The position numbers and the translations under genes are program-made. Below, piece by piece: positions 1-13,500 of a stretch of 64,000 bases of DNA; the first letter of the stretch is position 1; each line of letters opens with the position of its first letter. Under the pieces are notes generated by a model. It did no database searches, had not been told where the DNA came from, and saw only the letters and a list, made by a program, of their open reading frames with translations. The DNA is taken from contig NC_058337.1 of assembly GCF_905475395.1 (NCBI RefSeq), positions 90,328,368 to 90,392,367 on the forward strand, given 5' to 3'. This DNA comes from Chrysoperla carnea. Lineage: Eukaryota; Arthropoda; Insecta; Neuroptera; Chrysopidae.

Positions 1-59
1 AATAAAAATGTGAATAACGCTTATCACCTGGAGGAGTACTGTACCTTCTAGGAGATGAA

Positions 60-360
60 AATTGATAGCATTTTAACTTCCCCGTATAGAAAGTTATTGT
101 TTTGGGTCTAATTTTCGAAATCGAAATTTTTAATTTATCTTTACGTTTCGTGGTTAGAACAAGACATTAACACCATTTTGGAGAAGAAGTATGTGTGTGT
201 AAATAAGATCCTTAAATAATTTCATAACATTCGATCGCGTCGTTTTCGAAATTTTCGAAAAAAGAGTCAGAAATTGTTTTTTTTTTTAACTCTTTATTAT
301 ACTGGGAAGTTATTTGTGTGGACCTCAAGAGTCGCACCGGGCCCACAACACGGCTTGTTG
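60..360. repeat. Dispersed repeat, copy 1 of 3
   Basis: This stretch resembles 38190-38443 and 48830-49200. Shared landmarks are a block reading GTATAGAAAGTTATTG, a TTTTCGAAATCGAAATTTT-like block, a block around 'cattaacacca', and (here and in the third copy) 'gtgtggacctcaag'. The two other copies lie at the right ends of the two segmental-duplication units. No coding potential is seen. The class is unknown. Confidence 0.55.
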
Positions 361-397
361 ATTTTTTAAATTCGAATAGACAATAGAATATTTAGGT

Positions 398-790
398 GAT
401 CGCTCCGAGCGTGAATTTCGTTTCCATGACAACGATACACTACTTTAATTATAGAATTAATGGATGCATATATAATTGTGTGGATTGCATTGAAAACTTA
501 CATTTAAAATTTAATATTCTTGTTTCACAAATTTAAATAAATAATTACGATAATTAACATTTGAAAAATAATATTTGTACAATTTGATTTCTTATTTTCA
601 CAATTTTTAATGCATTAAGTTTAATTAATTAGTGTTTTTCAATCATTTTAATTTGACAGTTTCTATATCATTAACATGTAAATAATTGCAAATTAGTCAT
701 AACAGCCCACTTTATCTCCAAAATTTTTCACTTAAAGCGCTGGCATCGATTTTATTATCCCTACCATGACTACGCACACAACGATGTCTA
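398..790 (+). repeat. Non-autonomous dispersed element, about 390 bp
   Basis: Begins near ATCGCTCCGAGCGTGAATTT, passes through TTTCCATGACAACGATACAC and ends near CATGACTACGCACACAACGA. Related copies are at 30318-30655 (same orientation, right end truncated), 57240-57480 and 60068-60465 (both opposite orientation). It has no coding capacity. Four copies in one 64 kb window suggest a high-copy family. No clear terminal inverted repeat is visible, so the class is undecided. Confidence 0.65.
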
Positions 791-1050
791 AGTATTTAAC
801 AAACTTAAAGATGTACGAGTCCCAGGGAAATTTTGGATAAAAGGCTTGATTTTTTTTATATGAAGATGGACAATGCCCACATTGGTCTTAATGGAAAACG
901 GTATGTGGATGTTTTTTATAGATTTTCTAAAACTAGTCGTTGGAAATTTAAAAAAAAAAAACGATTTTAAGTAAAGTTAAAATTATTGTAAAAAAAAAAA
1001 GAAAACCGTTGTGCCCGACTAAATAAGGATGTATGACCACGGCAGTGGGG

Positions 1051-1153
1051 TAGATGAAAAGCAAGAATAAAATTTTTCGATATCTGGAGTAATTTTCAAA
1101 ATAATGGAAACCAAGGCAGATATCGAAAAATTGCATTCTTATTTTTCGTCTAC
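1051..1153. repeat. Short foldback (inverted repeat) element
   Basis: The left arm starts GTAGATGAAAAGCAAGAATA and the right arm ends TTCTTATTTTTCGTCTAC, its near-perfect reverse complement. The arms are about 36 bp around a 30 bp loop. This looks like a miniature inverted-repeat element or a foldback relic. Confidence 0.6.
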
Positions 1154-4100
1154 ATTAATGAAGTTATATTAATAACAAAATTCACTATCAAAGTTGAAAA
1201 TAAGGTACAAATAATTTCAACCACAAGTCTAAACTTACCTTGGCGCTCGTACTACCTAAACAGATATCCTCTTATATATTACTCACAGAAATAGCTACAA
1301 TACTAACTTCGGCAAGTTTCTACAAAAACGTTGAAGGATAATATTTGATTTCTATCAACAGCTTCGAAAACAAGAATGAAAAGTTATTCCCTGATAATAA
1401 AGTCCCCAAAAATTTCACATAGAATTATTGTTTTTAATAAAACTGCCATACGGTTGCTTACTTTTAAAACTTACAAAATGAATAAAGTTTGAAGCTATTA
1501 TTAATTATTCTTAAATCATTTGTTTGTTTTAATATACACAAAAAAAAGAGAATAATCTTTAATTATTTGAATACTATACGTCGAGTATATTCGATGTGTA
1601 AAAACTATGCTGCCATATAGAAATTAATAAAGGGTTTTCATATATATCATCAATATATCACAATACCATTCTATGTTGTTTTTTAAAGTATAAAGGAACC
1701 CTGTGGCGTTCATTTACGGGGGTTTATAAATATCCATATGTGCATGTTGAAAACAACCCTATGAGGATAACACCTGTCATACTAATTTTACCAAATATCA
1801 AATGTGTATAAAGATCTAAGACTTGTGCTAAGAGATTACGTAGTGTAAAAATTTGTTTTTATAATTCAAAACTGAAAGTTGATTAAACATTTCAAAGTAT
1901 ATTTTATAAAAATTTAAAAAAACTAAAGAAAATTTGGAGTTCATCATCATTATTAAAGTCTTTTTGCATTAATTGAGGCCTCGGTAATATATTAATTCAC
2001 TTTAACTCTAATTAACACGTCTCATTCCATTATTATTCCACAGAGATAATGTTTTTGAATAAGACACAACAATTATTGTTCCTCTCGTAAAGGTCTACAA
2101 AATGACTCTATTTACATTCAATTTGACATTATTCTAAAAACAATGTATTGTGTGCTTCATCTTTTAGCCTTATCAAATAATGAATCAACCTTATCAGACA
2201 AATGCTATAATTTTATATGTACGGAATGCTAAACAAGAAACCAAAAAGTCAAACCAAAACTATTGAAAAGAATAACATGAAATATGAATATGGAATAATA
2301 GGGTATCTGTTATCTACTACTTAAATTGAGCTGCTTTTATAAATAATAAATATACTTAAATAAACTTTAATAATTTTTTACAAAAGTTTATCTTCTTTGT
2401 TCCTAAAGATTTAATTAAAATCATTCAACCAGATATCATAATTTCTTTTTATTTCGTTATTCAATTTGTTTAATTTTTTGTATTTTACCAAATATTTGAA
2501 TTATAATATTACCTACGCGCCTGTAAAAGTCAAAATAAATCGATGTCAACGATGCAAAAAAAATAAGAATTACTTCCGAAGCTCTCAGCTAAGAAACTAA
2601 GAAAACTGAGAAACATAGTTGATTCATGCTCCTGCGAGCATGTTTTCAGATCTTTGAGGGGAAGCAAATAAGGTACACTATGCCATTACAGGAAAGCTTA
2701 ATAGGCAAGATAACTACATATTTGTTTAACTTCAGATGAAGACGATTATGATGAAGAATTGATTCACGTACACAGTAGTGAAGTTAGTTTTTGAAATATG
2801 CAAAATATGAACGTTTAAAATTCCAAATTAGACATTTAGATAGAGATTTCATATAAATTTCCAATCTGCAAGAAAGAGACGGACTGCAACTTTTGAGAAC
2901 TTATAAATTCTTCGTTTTTTAATAAATTTAAATATAATTTTCAAATTCTATGTTGGTGTTAATTCTAGTTTTACAATTTGATATGTAATATGCCAAATTC
3001 AGTCGCAGAAATCTACCTTAACTAAAGATATTCTCTTTATAAATGTATTTTTAAGTCTTTATTATTTTTAATAAAGTCAGTTTTAAGATGCAGCTATAGT
3101 ACAGACTCTCAATCGTAGCTTACAGAAGTGTATAAATAACTTTAAGAACTCATAATAATTAATAATTGTAAAAACATGTTACTCAATCATGATTTGATAC
3201 GAAACTAGTCGTAAATTTTGGATTCAAAATAAATATTCTTTCTTAAAATAATTTAAGGATTCACTTCTTAAATGCATCCTTCAAAGGGAAAAAGAGACTG
3301 TTTTGCCAACATTTTATAGAAATTGTCATCGTTAAGCAGACAAAAGCACTTGAAAAAACATGGCGAATCAGGGTCATGGTAAACTAAGAGAGGATCTTTT
3401 CACCCACAAAATTTTAAATTTTTTAATGCAAAATTATAGCCGTTAAGCGTAACATTTACCCAAACATTTAACACCCATTTAAAAAATGCACAATCGTAAC
3501 CTTTTTCGGTATATTTTTCCAAGTACCCCTTAAATTTATTATTTTTGTAATTAGATAGTTTCGAGGGGTGACAATTAAATTATAAACATTGATCGATAGA
3601 TGTAAAAGCACTCGTCCTGCAATGACTTTCACAGCAGGATATCTTGAAATAATACATACATAAAATATTTATATATGTATTTTGAAACAATCCATGCTAA
3701 CTATTGTGACGAATAACTTGCTACTAGTGTTGTTGTTTGTAATCATGTACCACACTATACTAAACCATGGTACAAGTAGTAGAAGAATATTGTACCCGCG
3801 GGAAAACAGGCCCCCAATTTCTCTAATTTTATTAGTAATGTTGTTTTCCCCAACGTCAATATTATTCACTTAGCCAGTGATTATATATATTTGATTCTTC
3901 TGAATGTTTAAACATTTTCCTTAATTTGGTTATCTCTCTATGCAAGCTAAAATATACAGCATATTATGCAAACTACAAAATACATTATAGTCCCGGCAAA
4001 ATTCGTCACTGAGCATGATTAACTTTCGCAAGGAAAATTTTTGCAGGATCCCGTTTAAAACATGGATAGGATTTTGTTTAAAATAATTTTTTTTTTTAAG

Positions 4101-4537
4101 CAAATTAGTAATATTGAGCGAATTGCTTCGCAAAAAATTTAATCATATAATTGTGATCAAAATTAACAAAAAATGTTCTTTGAAATTTTTCTCTAGACCC
4201 TCCAATCCCTCAAAACTTCATGAAAAAATCAGATTTTTAATTTGTAAATAAGATTAACGCTTCATATGAAAGGGTGCATAAGTTTTCACCGAATTATTTT
4301 CGAAATTTCTATTATTAAAAGTTGATTACTTCGACTTTAACGTATTTCAGATAAAAATGAGTTTTTATTCCAATTCCACGGTTGTCGACTGGTGTATAAA
4401 GAAACACATTGTACCTAAATATTATTTACCATTGTTTCCATGAATTAATTATTTTGACGTAAGAAATTATTTTTATGAATGCGTTATATTTTTATGTTTT
4501 TTAAAATAGGTATATTTTGAAAAAACTATTTTATAAA

Positions 4538-7500
4538 ATGTCCATCCACTCAGATGACACTATTTATACAATTGGAGGTTTTCATAAAACAACTACTACA
4601 TCATTAGCACTACCAAATTTCCCAAACACCAATCATATTGATATTTATAATGTTCGTATTTCACCCCAAAAAATTACATTTACGGGTGCTTTTGATGGAA
4701 AAAAATTTATAGAACAAGTTACAGTACAAAATTTGGGTAATAAAAAAGTTGTAATTCGATTTGGAACACCGACCTCATTTGTAAGTTTAAAATTTATATT
4801 TCATTGTCTATATACTTTTAGCAAGTTGGAGCTTATTTGAGAAATTAGCTTTTCGCTTTTTTCAACAAATTTTTTGTTTAAGTAACCCTCACTCTCCTAG
4901 AGTGATAGAAGAATCCTTCTGACAATGGAAAGAACATTAGCGTCCATACTTCCTGTAAATGCTTGAAAGGTTTGAGATCTCTTAAAAGACGGCACTTAAG
5001 TGCAATGCAAAGGAGAAATCAAAATAATCCAATGGTCCCGAAAATGGGTAAAACTCCCAAAAATACTTTATTTCTATGCATGCTGTAAGAATGCGAATTT
5101 CTCTATTCATCGTGATTAGTTCCACGTTAAAGAAAAAAATCGCAATAATTTTTGAACATACAACCTATAAAATGGGAATAACTACCCCAAAAATATCGTA
5201 TTTACTCTCGTACTTTCTAAAAAGATACGGTTTTTTTATATTCTACGTTAAATTCTTAGAATTTAGAAAAATTAAAAAAACTTTATCGAAAAAAAAATTG
5301 TTTTAATATTGGAAAAAAAAACTTAATTTTTCCCCCAACAACCAGCTCTGAGGAATAAGCTACTTAGGCTGACTTTTCCCATTTGGAGGGGAGGGGGCGG
5401 TTGTGTTATAATAAACATATTTTTTCCATTTTTAAATTACTATTGTTAAATAGCATAATTCTATCCTGAATAGAAATAAATAGGATATTTTTGGGAAATT
5501 TTGCCATATTCGGAGAGATTGCAATTAGAAAATTAAATTATTTCGATTTCTTATTTATTGCCAAAAAATGACGTAATAAAATAATAAAATAAAGAATAAA
5601 AAAACCGCACTACTTTAGCGAAATAAACGTAATACATTCAAAATAAGATAAAAAATTTTGAATCGGAATGAATACGAACATTTTAGTTTAAATTAACTAT
5701 AATTGCAGGCATTTCATATAAAAGGAGATCCTGGAAAAGCAGTATTAGCTCCAGGATTGGCAGTCACGAAATCTATATCATACACTTGCCAAATTACCCA
5801 ATCAATGCTCAAAACTCAATTTCCAATTCAAATTGACAATTATGTATATAATTATGTTATAGAAGTGTAAGTATTTTTATAAAACCCTTTTTAATTGAAG
5901 CGTGAAATACAAATTGAATAACGTCTTAGAGTTGATAACTACATGAAATATAAATTATTCAATATCATTATAGTGAGAATTAAACCTTTAAACGCAACCT
6001 GACAGGTAAAGGTTCAAATCGAGTGTGGGGCCCAGACCTAAGGTTTGCCTACGCGTGGGTAGAAATTCAGTTTTAACAGATTATTTTTAAAAATAAGGTA
6101 ATTTTGACATTAAACTGCGTTAAATTGAATTTTTTTCACATTTAAAAGAGCTTTAAGTTTCGAAAAACATAAGATATTTAAAAAAAATTTGTTTGATGTT
6201 TACGAGAAAATTAAAAGTTGGTATCACCTCAGATGTCGTATTTCCTAAGTTAATGGATCAAACAAACAAATTTTTTGTTTAAAATAAAGTAGATTAAAAA
6301 TCATTAAATACGTACCTATATATCTTTTTTTCAAAATTTCGCACATAAAGAAAAATGAGGGGATAGAGCTTGGAATGCTTTTCATTATTGTAAAGTCAAT
6401 ACTTATGCAGTTATGGCTATGAAAACTTGCATTAAAAGTAAACTCTCTTATGATAGTCTGCAGTGGGCGTAGCATTAATTGCCTATGAACCTTTGGCGCT
6501 ATTTTACTCATGCTGCCTTTATTTTATTCATCTCACCAAGCTATATGACGTAAGTTAATTCTGACACAAACATAGCTAAAAACGCTTCCCATTAAATTTC
6601 CTTCAAACAAATCGGTTTATTACAAAAATCAGTTCATTACTTGATAAATCAATAACAGTATATTAAGGTAAAAAATACGTTTTTACGTGATAGTACGTAA
6701 ATAGGGGAGTTTTTTATTTTAATAAGAAAGGCTATAATTAAGTTTTTTAACAATAACAAAGTCTTTAAAAAAAATATGAATAACAAAAATCGATTTTTGA
6801 ACAACTCTATTCAATTGAATGCCTGTGCCGATCGAAAAATATATTAAGTATAAACTCAGAATTTACATGATATTTCTCCAATATACTGAATTTCTAACGA
6901 ATGTGGATTCAATGTGGTTTACAGACACCAAAAGTTTCAACCTTTAATAAATAATCTTAATTATCATCTATTTTAAAATAATTGATTTAATTATTTCAGA
7001 TTTTTAGCGAAACCATGTATCATTCCAGATCCCCCAACAATTGATTTTGGAATAATGAACCTTGGTCAAAGTCCTATTATAAGAGAATTGATAATACAAA
7101 ACGTGGGAGATAAAACAACCACATTTAAGATTGATTATTCATCAACAGATGTGAATATGGTTATGAGTCCAAATCATGGTGAATTATGTGCTAAAAGTTC
7201 ATTGAAAATGAACTTATCATTAATTCATGCTCCAATAGGATATCACATCAGAGAATTTTGGATAAAATGTGATCCAAAACCAATACGTGTAACTAGTATG
7301 TATCACAAATGTCTAAATCAATATACTTAATTTTATCTCGATGCAGAAAATATAGCCAGTGGCAGGTGAAACAATTTCCTATAGCTACATAATTTGGAAT
7401 ACAACCTAAGTTTTACAATAAATTTTGTTTCAAATTTCATCTCTATAACAGTCAGCCGGAAACCAAAATTTTATATGCCCTCACTTTATGGTAATTTTAA

Positions 7501-10500
7501 AAAATTGCTAAAACTTATCAGGAACGAATTCCAAAAATTTCTGGTAATAAAATGTGCAACAAGACTTATGGAAGGGAGGGGGGCGAAATAAAATCTATTT
7601 AATAGGTTGCTTAGGTTAAATGACAATGGCTATACGGATGACATATATTAAGCTTGAGCTACCTAAACCTTTTAAAATAAATTCTTATTTACGCTGAATT
7701 AAAATGATGCCGTCATCTAAAATGATTTCGTGTCCTGCCATCTTCACGAAAAATTTACATGTCTTTAGGCGTATTATGAGAAGGATGTCAGCCGCTATAA
7801 TTTACTTAAGTTGTAAAATTTGGCGTAAATTTTTGGAAAAATGTCAAGTTTACGAATAGTTACATATACAGATAACTGTATGAGAACTTGACATAATATT
7901 AGGCACATCCCAAAGATGGTACTCAACCAAACAACTGTGGCTTTTAAATTTGCTTCATGCCATTGTGTAGCTGATAGGACACATATATAGGTAATAACGT
8001 AATATCTCATAGCTGGTGGCTTCCCTATCTAGTTATGCCATTAATCATACCAAGTAATCGTAAAGTCGTCAGGACCAGTATTTTTGGTACGGATAATTCA
8101 CAGCTAATATTAATCCTACATAGAGTACCGTGGGTGATCTTCCGAGATAAATTGTTAGTAATGTTCTGTTAATTTTTTTCACACTTTTCAATTCATTTTA
8201 TTCGCTAATTCACTTTTATTTACTTTCAGTTGAAATAGTTGTAATACATAAGCAACTATCTATTACACATGAAAATTCATCACCAGATTTAACATTGGTT
8301 AATTTTCCAATGACATTTCGTGGTTGTCAACGATATGATACGTTCTTATTAAAAAATTCAAGTGCCACATCTACATGTTTTGTTATTTTGCTAGAGCAAA
8401 ATCAATCACTTTATGTGAGTATTATGTGAGCAAAAATCCATGATCTGAAAGTTTCAACAGTTTCAACAATCAACTTACTTTAGTCGATTGTAAGCGCTTT
8501 GTATTTCAATTTTATCCATATCCGGGAAACCGCTGCAATATCATTAAAATTGTGATTTGAAAGATCAGAAAAATCAACCAAATGCATGACCTAAATTCGT
8601 GAAATACAGGTTCATTAATACCACCTCAATGCTAAGAAACAAACCTTGAACTGGTTTGATATAAAGGATTATTAATTATAAACACTAGAACTTTAACCTC
8701 AAAGAAAAACCAATTTTATGAGATAACATTATATATACAAAAATATACCATGATTTTCCGAATTTTTCGGGATTACTAGTGATCTTTTTACAAGAGTAAT
8801 TTTTTTCATTGATTTCTTTTTTAATTTAAAAACGAGAGGTGTAAAGTAAATAAGGGCTCATGGACCCTTAAAACTTAGTTATTCCTTTGAAATCAACGAA
8901 TAATAAAGATGAAGTTATTAGCTAATACTATTTATAGCTGTATACGCCCAACCCTGTATGAATCTCGTGGTCTAATCAATACGAGGTATATATAGTTACC
9001 CTGTTTCTAGATTAACAAGAATCAATAAAATCTGTAGAAATGATTCTTTTTTTTAATTTTAGCACCTTCTTATATGTTATTAAATGCAACTCTAAATTTT
9101 GTGTTGATTATTTTGGTATCTTATATATTTAAACGAACAATTCTTGTACATACATCTACAATATCGACTACGGCTCCAACAATTTTCATTAAATTTAGTA
9201 TGCACGGGGTTTCGGTCATGAAAAATCAATCTAGCTAGGTTTCATTTTTAGAAAACGGCGTTTGATCCACGTTTTCGGGAAAAACTGAAACATCAACTGC
9301 AAAATATGACTCTTTCTGACATCTATTGGTGAGTGTGTTGATAGATAACTGGCGTGATATACGTATATCGCAGATAACGAACTAAAGTATATTACCGGGA
9401 TGTTCAAATTGGTATTTGTGTGGAGACATTTTTAACTGTTCTTATATTAGTGATAAAATTTTTGTTTTTTTAAATAAAAAATACCGGTCAAAGCTCGGTT
9501 ATCTAGATACTAGCTTTTTAATGGTATACATCGCCATAAACATAAGTTTCTGTAATATATTTAATAATATTTGAATTTTATAATCTATAATAATATAAGC
9601 AATTTATACTCTCAGAATTTAGAGAATGCAGATCAGGAATACAAAGACTTAGAACACTTTAAAATTATGCCTACTAGTGGAATGTTGTGCCCCTTTGAGG
9701 AACGAATAATAGTTCTCAGGTATTAAAATTTAAACTATCCAAGATATAATATTAATATGCTACCTATTTTAATATCTAAATTATAAATGCTCCTAAAATA
9801 AGAAAACCACCCCTAAAAATGAAATTTTTTCCATTTGATGGGTAATAAAGTCAAATTACCAAACTTTGAAAAATTTTAAGATATATGTCGCAATTGGCCG
9901 AAAAACTACTTTTTTCTTTTATTAAAATTGTAGATAAACTTCGCCTCAACAGCCCAATTATCGTTTCAAAGGAGATAACTATACTCTAGTTCTGGGTACT
10001 ATCTGGATACTATACTGGGTAGTACCTGGGTACCAGTACACAGTTCACAACATGTTGATTATCCACCACAAGCCGTCGTGGGTAAAATGAACGAATTTAA
10101 AACTTCTTACTTAGCATTTCCTATCATAATGCAAAATGCTTATTGTCGGCTCCTGTATTTTTAATACAATTTTGAAAATTAATTTTAGTTACACACCTCA
10201 GAAAAAAACACCAAAACATGGTTGGAAAACTAATATACCTAAAGAGACAGAGCATTCAATTTACTTAACACTAATGAATGTTCAAGACAATTTAGAAAAA
10301 GATAAACAATCAGGTATGCAATTGTTAAATTTTTCGGGAAACATATTTAGTTGAATTTAATTCAATAAGAAAAATTTTTAATTGCAGGAAATAATTTCGT
10401 TTTAAAGGTTGAGGGTCAGTTTTTCAGAGGACAAAAATCAGGTTCTCAACTCTTCTCTATGAAATCGATCAAAAGTTCCTTAAGCATGTTACCATCGCAT

Positions 10501-13500
10501 CACTCAGATGGTACGTCAAGTTTTAAAACTATGGAAAATGGTATGTTTTTTATTTTTTCTTATGAACTTTTGTATACATCATCTATTACCTAGAATATCT
10601 TTCAAAAAAAGTGCAAGTATTTTTTTGTCTTTTGTTTCCATATTTAAAGAAACCGACGTTGCCATAATTTACTTTATAGACAACATCTATTAATTTTCAA
10701 TTAGATTTTCTTGAAAACCGACACTTTATTATATAAGATAATCATTCCTCCTAATAACATCATCATTTTGGTGGATTCCTCGATAACGATGAATTTGGTA
10801 CCCAACTGCTATCCCAGTCATAAATAAATAAATAACTTAAATATTTACTACCTTCGTATAAACTGTTGAATGACTAATGGCGTTTATACCAACCAAATTG
10901 CTGCATTATTAAAGAAATACTATTGATTTCAGCGATTATTCCACAACAATTAGAAAAATACATAGACCAATTTGACATTGTTTTTCTTAATCATTAGCCT
11001 TAGGCCTCCAAATCTTTAATTCTACTCTGGCATCAAGTCATTTGAAAAGAAGTTTTTGTTCTAGCATCTGTCTAGTCATATTTTTTTCGTCGCGATACGT
11101 TGCTTCATTGTGCCTAACATCGTGAATAGATTTCCCGCAAAATAACAGTCTATTATAGGCGCTAAAGTACATTCAATTTACCACTGTATGGCGTCAAAAT
11201 CGCCACTGCACACAGTAGCCAGAAAACATGTTCAAAATGTGCCTAACAATTTTGTATTTCCTCAGAAGTTGCATTTGATATTCATTCGTATGAAGAACCA
11301 AAAATAACAAAAAAACTTCGTTTATGCGTGTATGGGATATCAGAATCTATTAATTTACTTATTGAACCAAGTGAAATTTCTTTAAATATTTTAAAAACAT
11401 CTGAGCCAATTAAACGAGTTCTATGCCTAAGAAATAAATCCAGATTTCAAGAAATTCAGTTTGTGTATATCAAACATCCGTATATTTTTGTAAATCCAAC
11501 AACGGGTATATTGAAACCAAACAAATCAATGGATATTGAAGTGACTATAAGGCCAAAAACAGCTGGAACATTCGAAACAGCGATTAAGTTTGAAGCAAAA
11601 GGATTGAGTGTTGCATATAAATCGGAAAAAGCATATGAATGGATTCCACTTAGCACGTTTAAATGCACTTTAAAATACACGACTTCAACTGACATATATA
11701 AAAGGGAACATAAACCAATGTTTAACACCGGTTTAGTGCCGAAAAATACCGTTCATTCCGTAGGCAAAAATATCAGTGGTATAACGTTTACAAGTAATAT
11801 TCCTAAGCCTAAATGTGCCATATATGGTGTTAATAAGTGCCCTAAGCATAAAAACAAACCTGAAGATCAATGCTTAATTGCATTCCCAAATGATAATCTT
11901 ACCGAATCAACGTCACCTGACCAAATTTCAAGGTAAGTCATAAATAATTCTTCTATCTTTTACGGTTTAAGAGATGGTCCTACGGACCACCTTTTTACAT
12001 TCTAGCTATACTACAAAAATTTCAGCTCTATATCCCTCTTTTGAGTTATCGTGAGTACAGACAAACGGCAATAAACTAATTAGGTGATTTTATGAAAACC
12101 TATACCAAAATTTTGTTTGGCCTATGTATTTTTAAGCCTTACAAACTTGGGACTAAATTTAATATACATTGATATATTTCATATATACAGGGTATAAAAA
12201 AAATTATGTTATAGATGCTTATATCCACAGCTCAGAATACAATTAATTCTTCTTAATGCATAGAGTGTGGATATAATAAAAAAAATTGAGGTCGTGGGAG
12301 CTCCGTTAGGAACGAAGTTCCTTACAGTACAAAAACTAATGTAAACGTTAAATAAATACTTATATACAAAACTTACTTTTGTAAATCTGTATTATCCATT
12401 CAATCTGTTTTTGATTGTTCACCTAAAATAAAGTTATAAACTAATTAGTTATAATAGTTTATTAAATAATTGACGTTTATAAATTGTTGTTCGTTTGACA
12501 GCTAACAAAATAACATTTGATTTGGTTAGTGTCAAGTAGGCAATTTTCCCAGACGCACATAATTATAGTACACGAATTTTGCCATTTTTGTACTATTTAC
12601 ATCCAAAACTAGTTATGTATATGCATAGTCATGTAACTATTTTTGGATGTAAACGGTAAAAAAATGCAAAATTCGTGTACTACAATAAATAAAAATATTA
12701 TAAAGTAGGTGAACATATCGTGATTGCCATGGATATGGTCGTGATTTCTGCCAGTTTGCTCACCATAGCGAGCCGCGTTAAGGAACTTTGTTCCAACTAG
12801 AAAGATGTAGTCGAATATAAAACAAACATGTTTGTATGGTGTTTGTCTGACATGCAAGAAGGGCATCAGCAATTCTATCTCGAATTTCCATTTAAAAAGT
12901 ACCCTTACACATTTTGGAACCGATGTATCATTGTTTGTAATTTTGAGAAGTTGAATTGATTCGATGTAGAATTGCTGATTGTCTTCTTTCTTTCTGTAGT
13001 TATCTGAAGACACCCAAGATACAAATTTCGCTATAGAGTATTATGTTAACAAAATTGTCAGGAAATATGAAAATGAATAAACATAGTTTTTAAAATGACA
13101 CAAAGTTCACATGAAACAAACTGGAGTCCAGTTATTGCTGGCAATGTATAAAGTGCTACCTAATATAAAATTGGCAAATTTAGATATTATTTTGTAAGAG
13201 CCTACACACGAATGTGCATTTTTGAAGCATGGAAGCCCATGGTTCAAATCAAGAGAATTTCTCTGGAAAGATTATAGACATATAAACAAAAGCCTCCACC
13301 AAAACTCAACCTAGTTATTATTTGTCCTAAATCGTGCATAAAAAGAATTTATAGTTTTATGAAAATACGTGCTTAATTTTTATTACAACGTTTTTTTTTT
13401 TGTTTTTTTTTTTTTTTTTTTTGTTTAAACAGATATCGTACAATTTTTGCTGGAATACCACGAACTTCAGTGTTACATCCTTTTTCAAAACAATTTACTT

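Larger units (their letters stand above)
1..4537. other. Upstream intergenic region, repeats only
   Basis: No coding exon can be supported here. The sequence is strongly AT-rich with many stops in all frames. It holds pieces of three repeats listed separately (60-360, 398-790, 1051-1153). The promoter of the CFAP47-like gene should lie at the right end, but I see no convincing TATA box or initiator. A splice-acceptor-like TAG at 4507-4509, just before the chosen ATG, leaves open an upstream exon that I could not find. Confidence 0.6.

Noticed and set aside
12609-13013. 134-codon open frame on the minus strand
   Set aside because: Its end runs through the foldback at 12567-12683, it has no domain-like pattern and it sits in intron 8 of the CFAP47-like gene.
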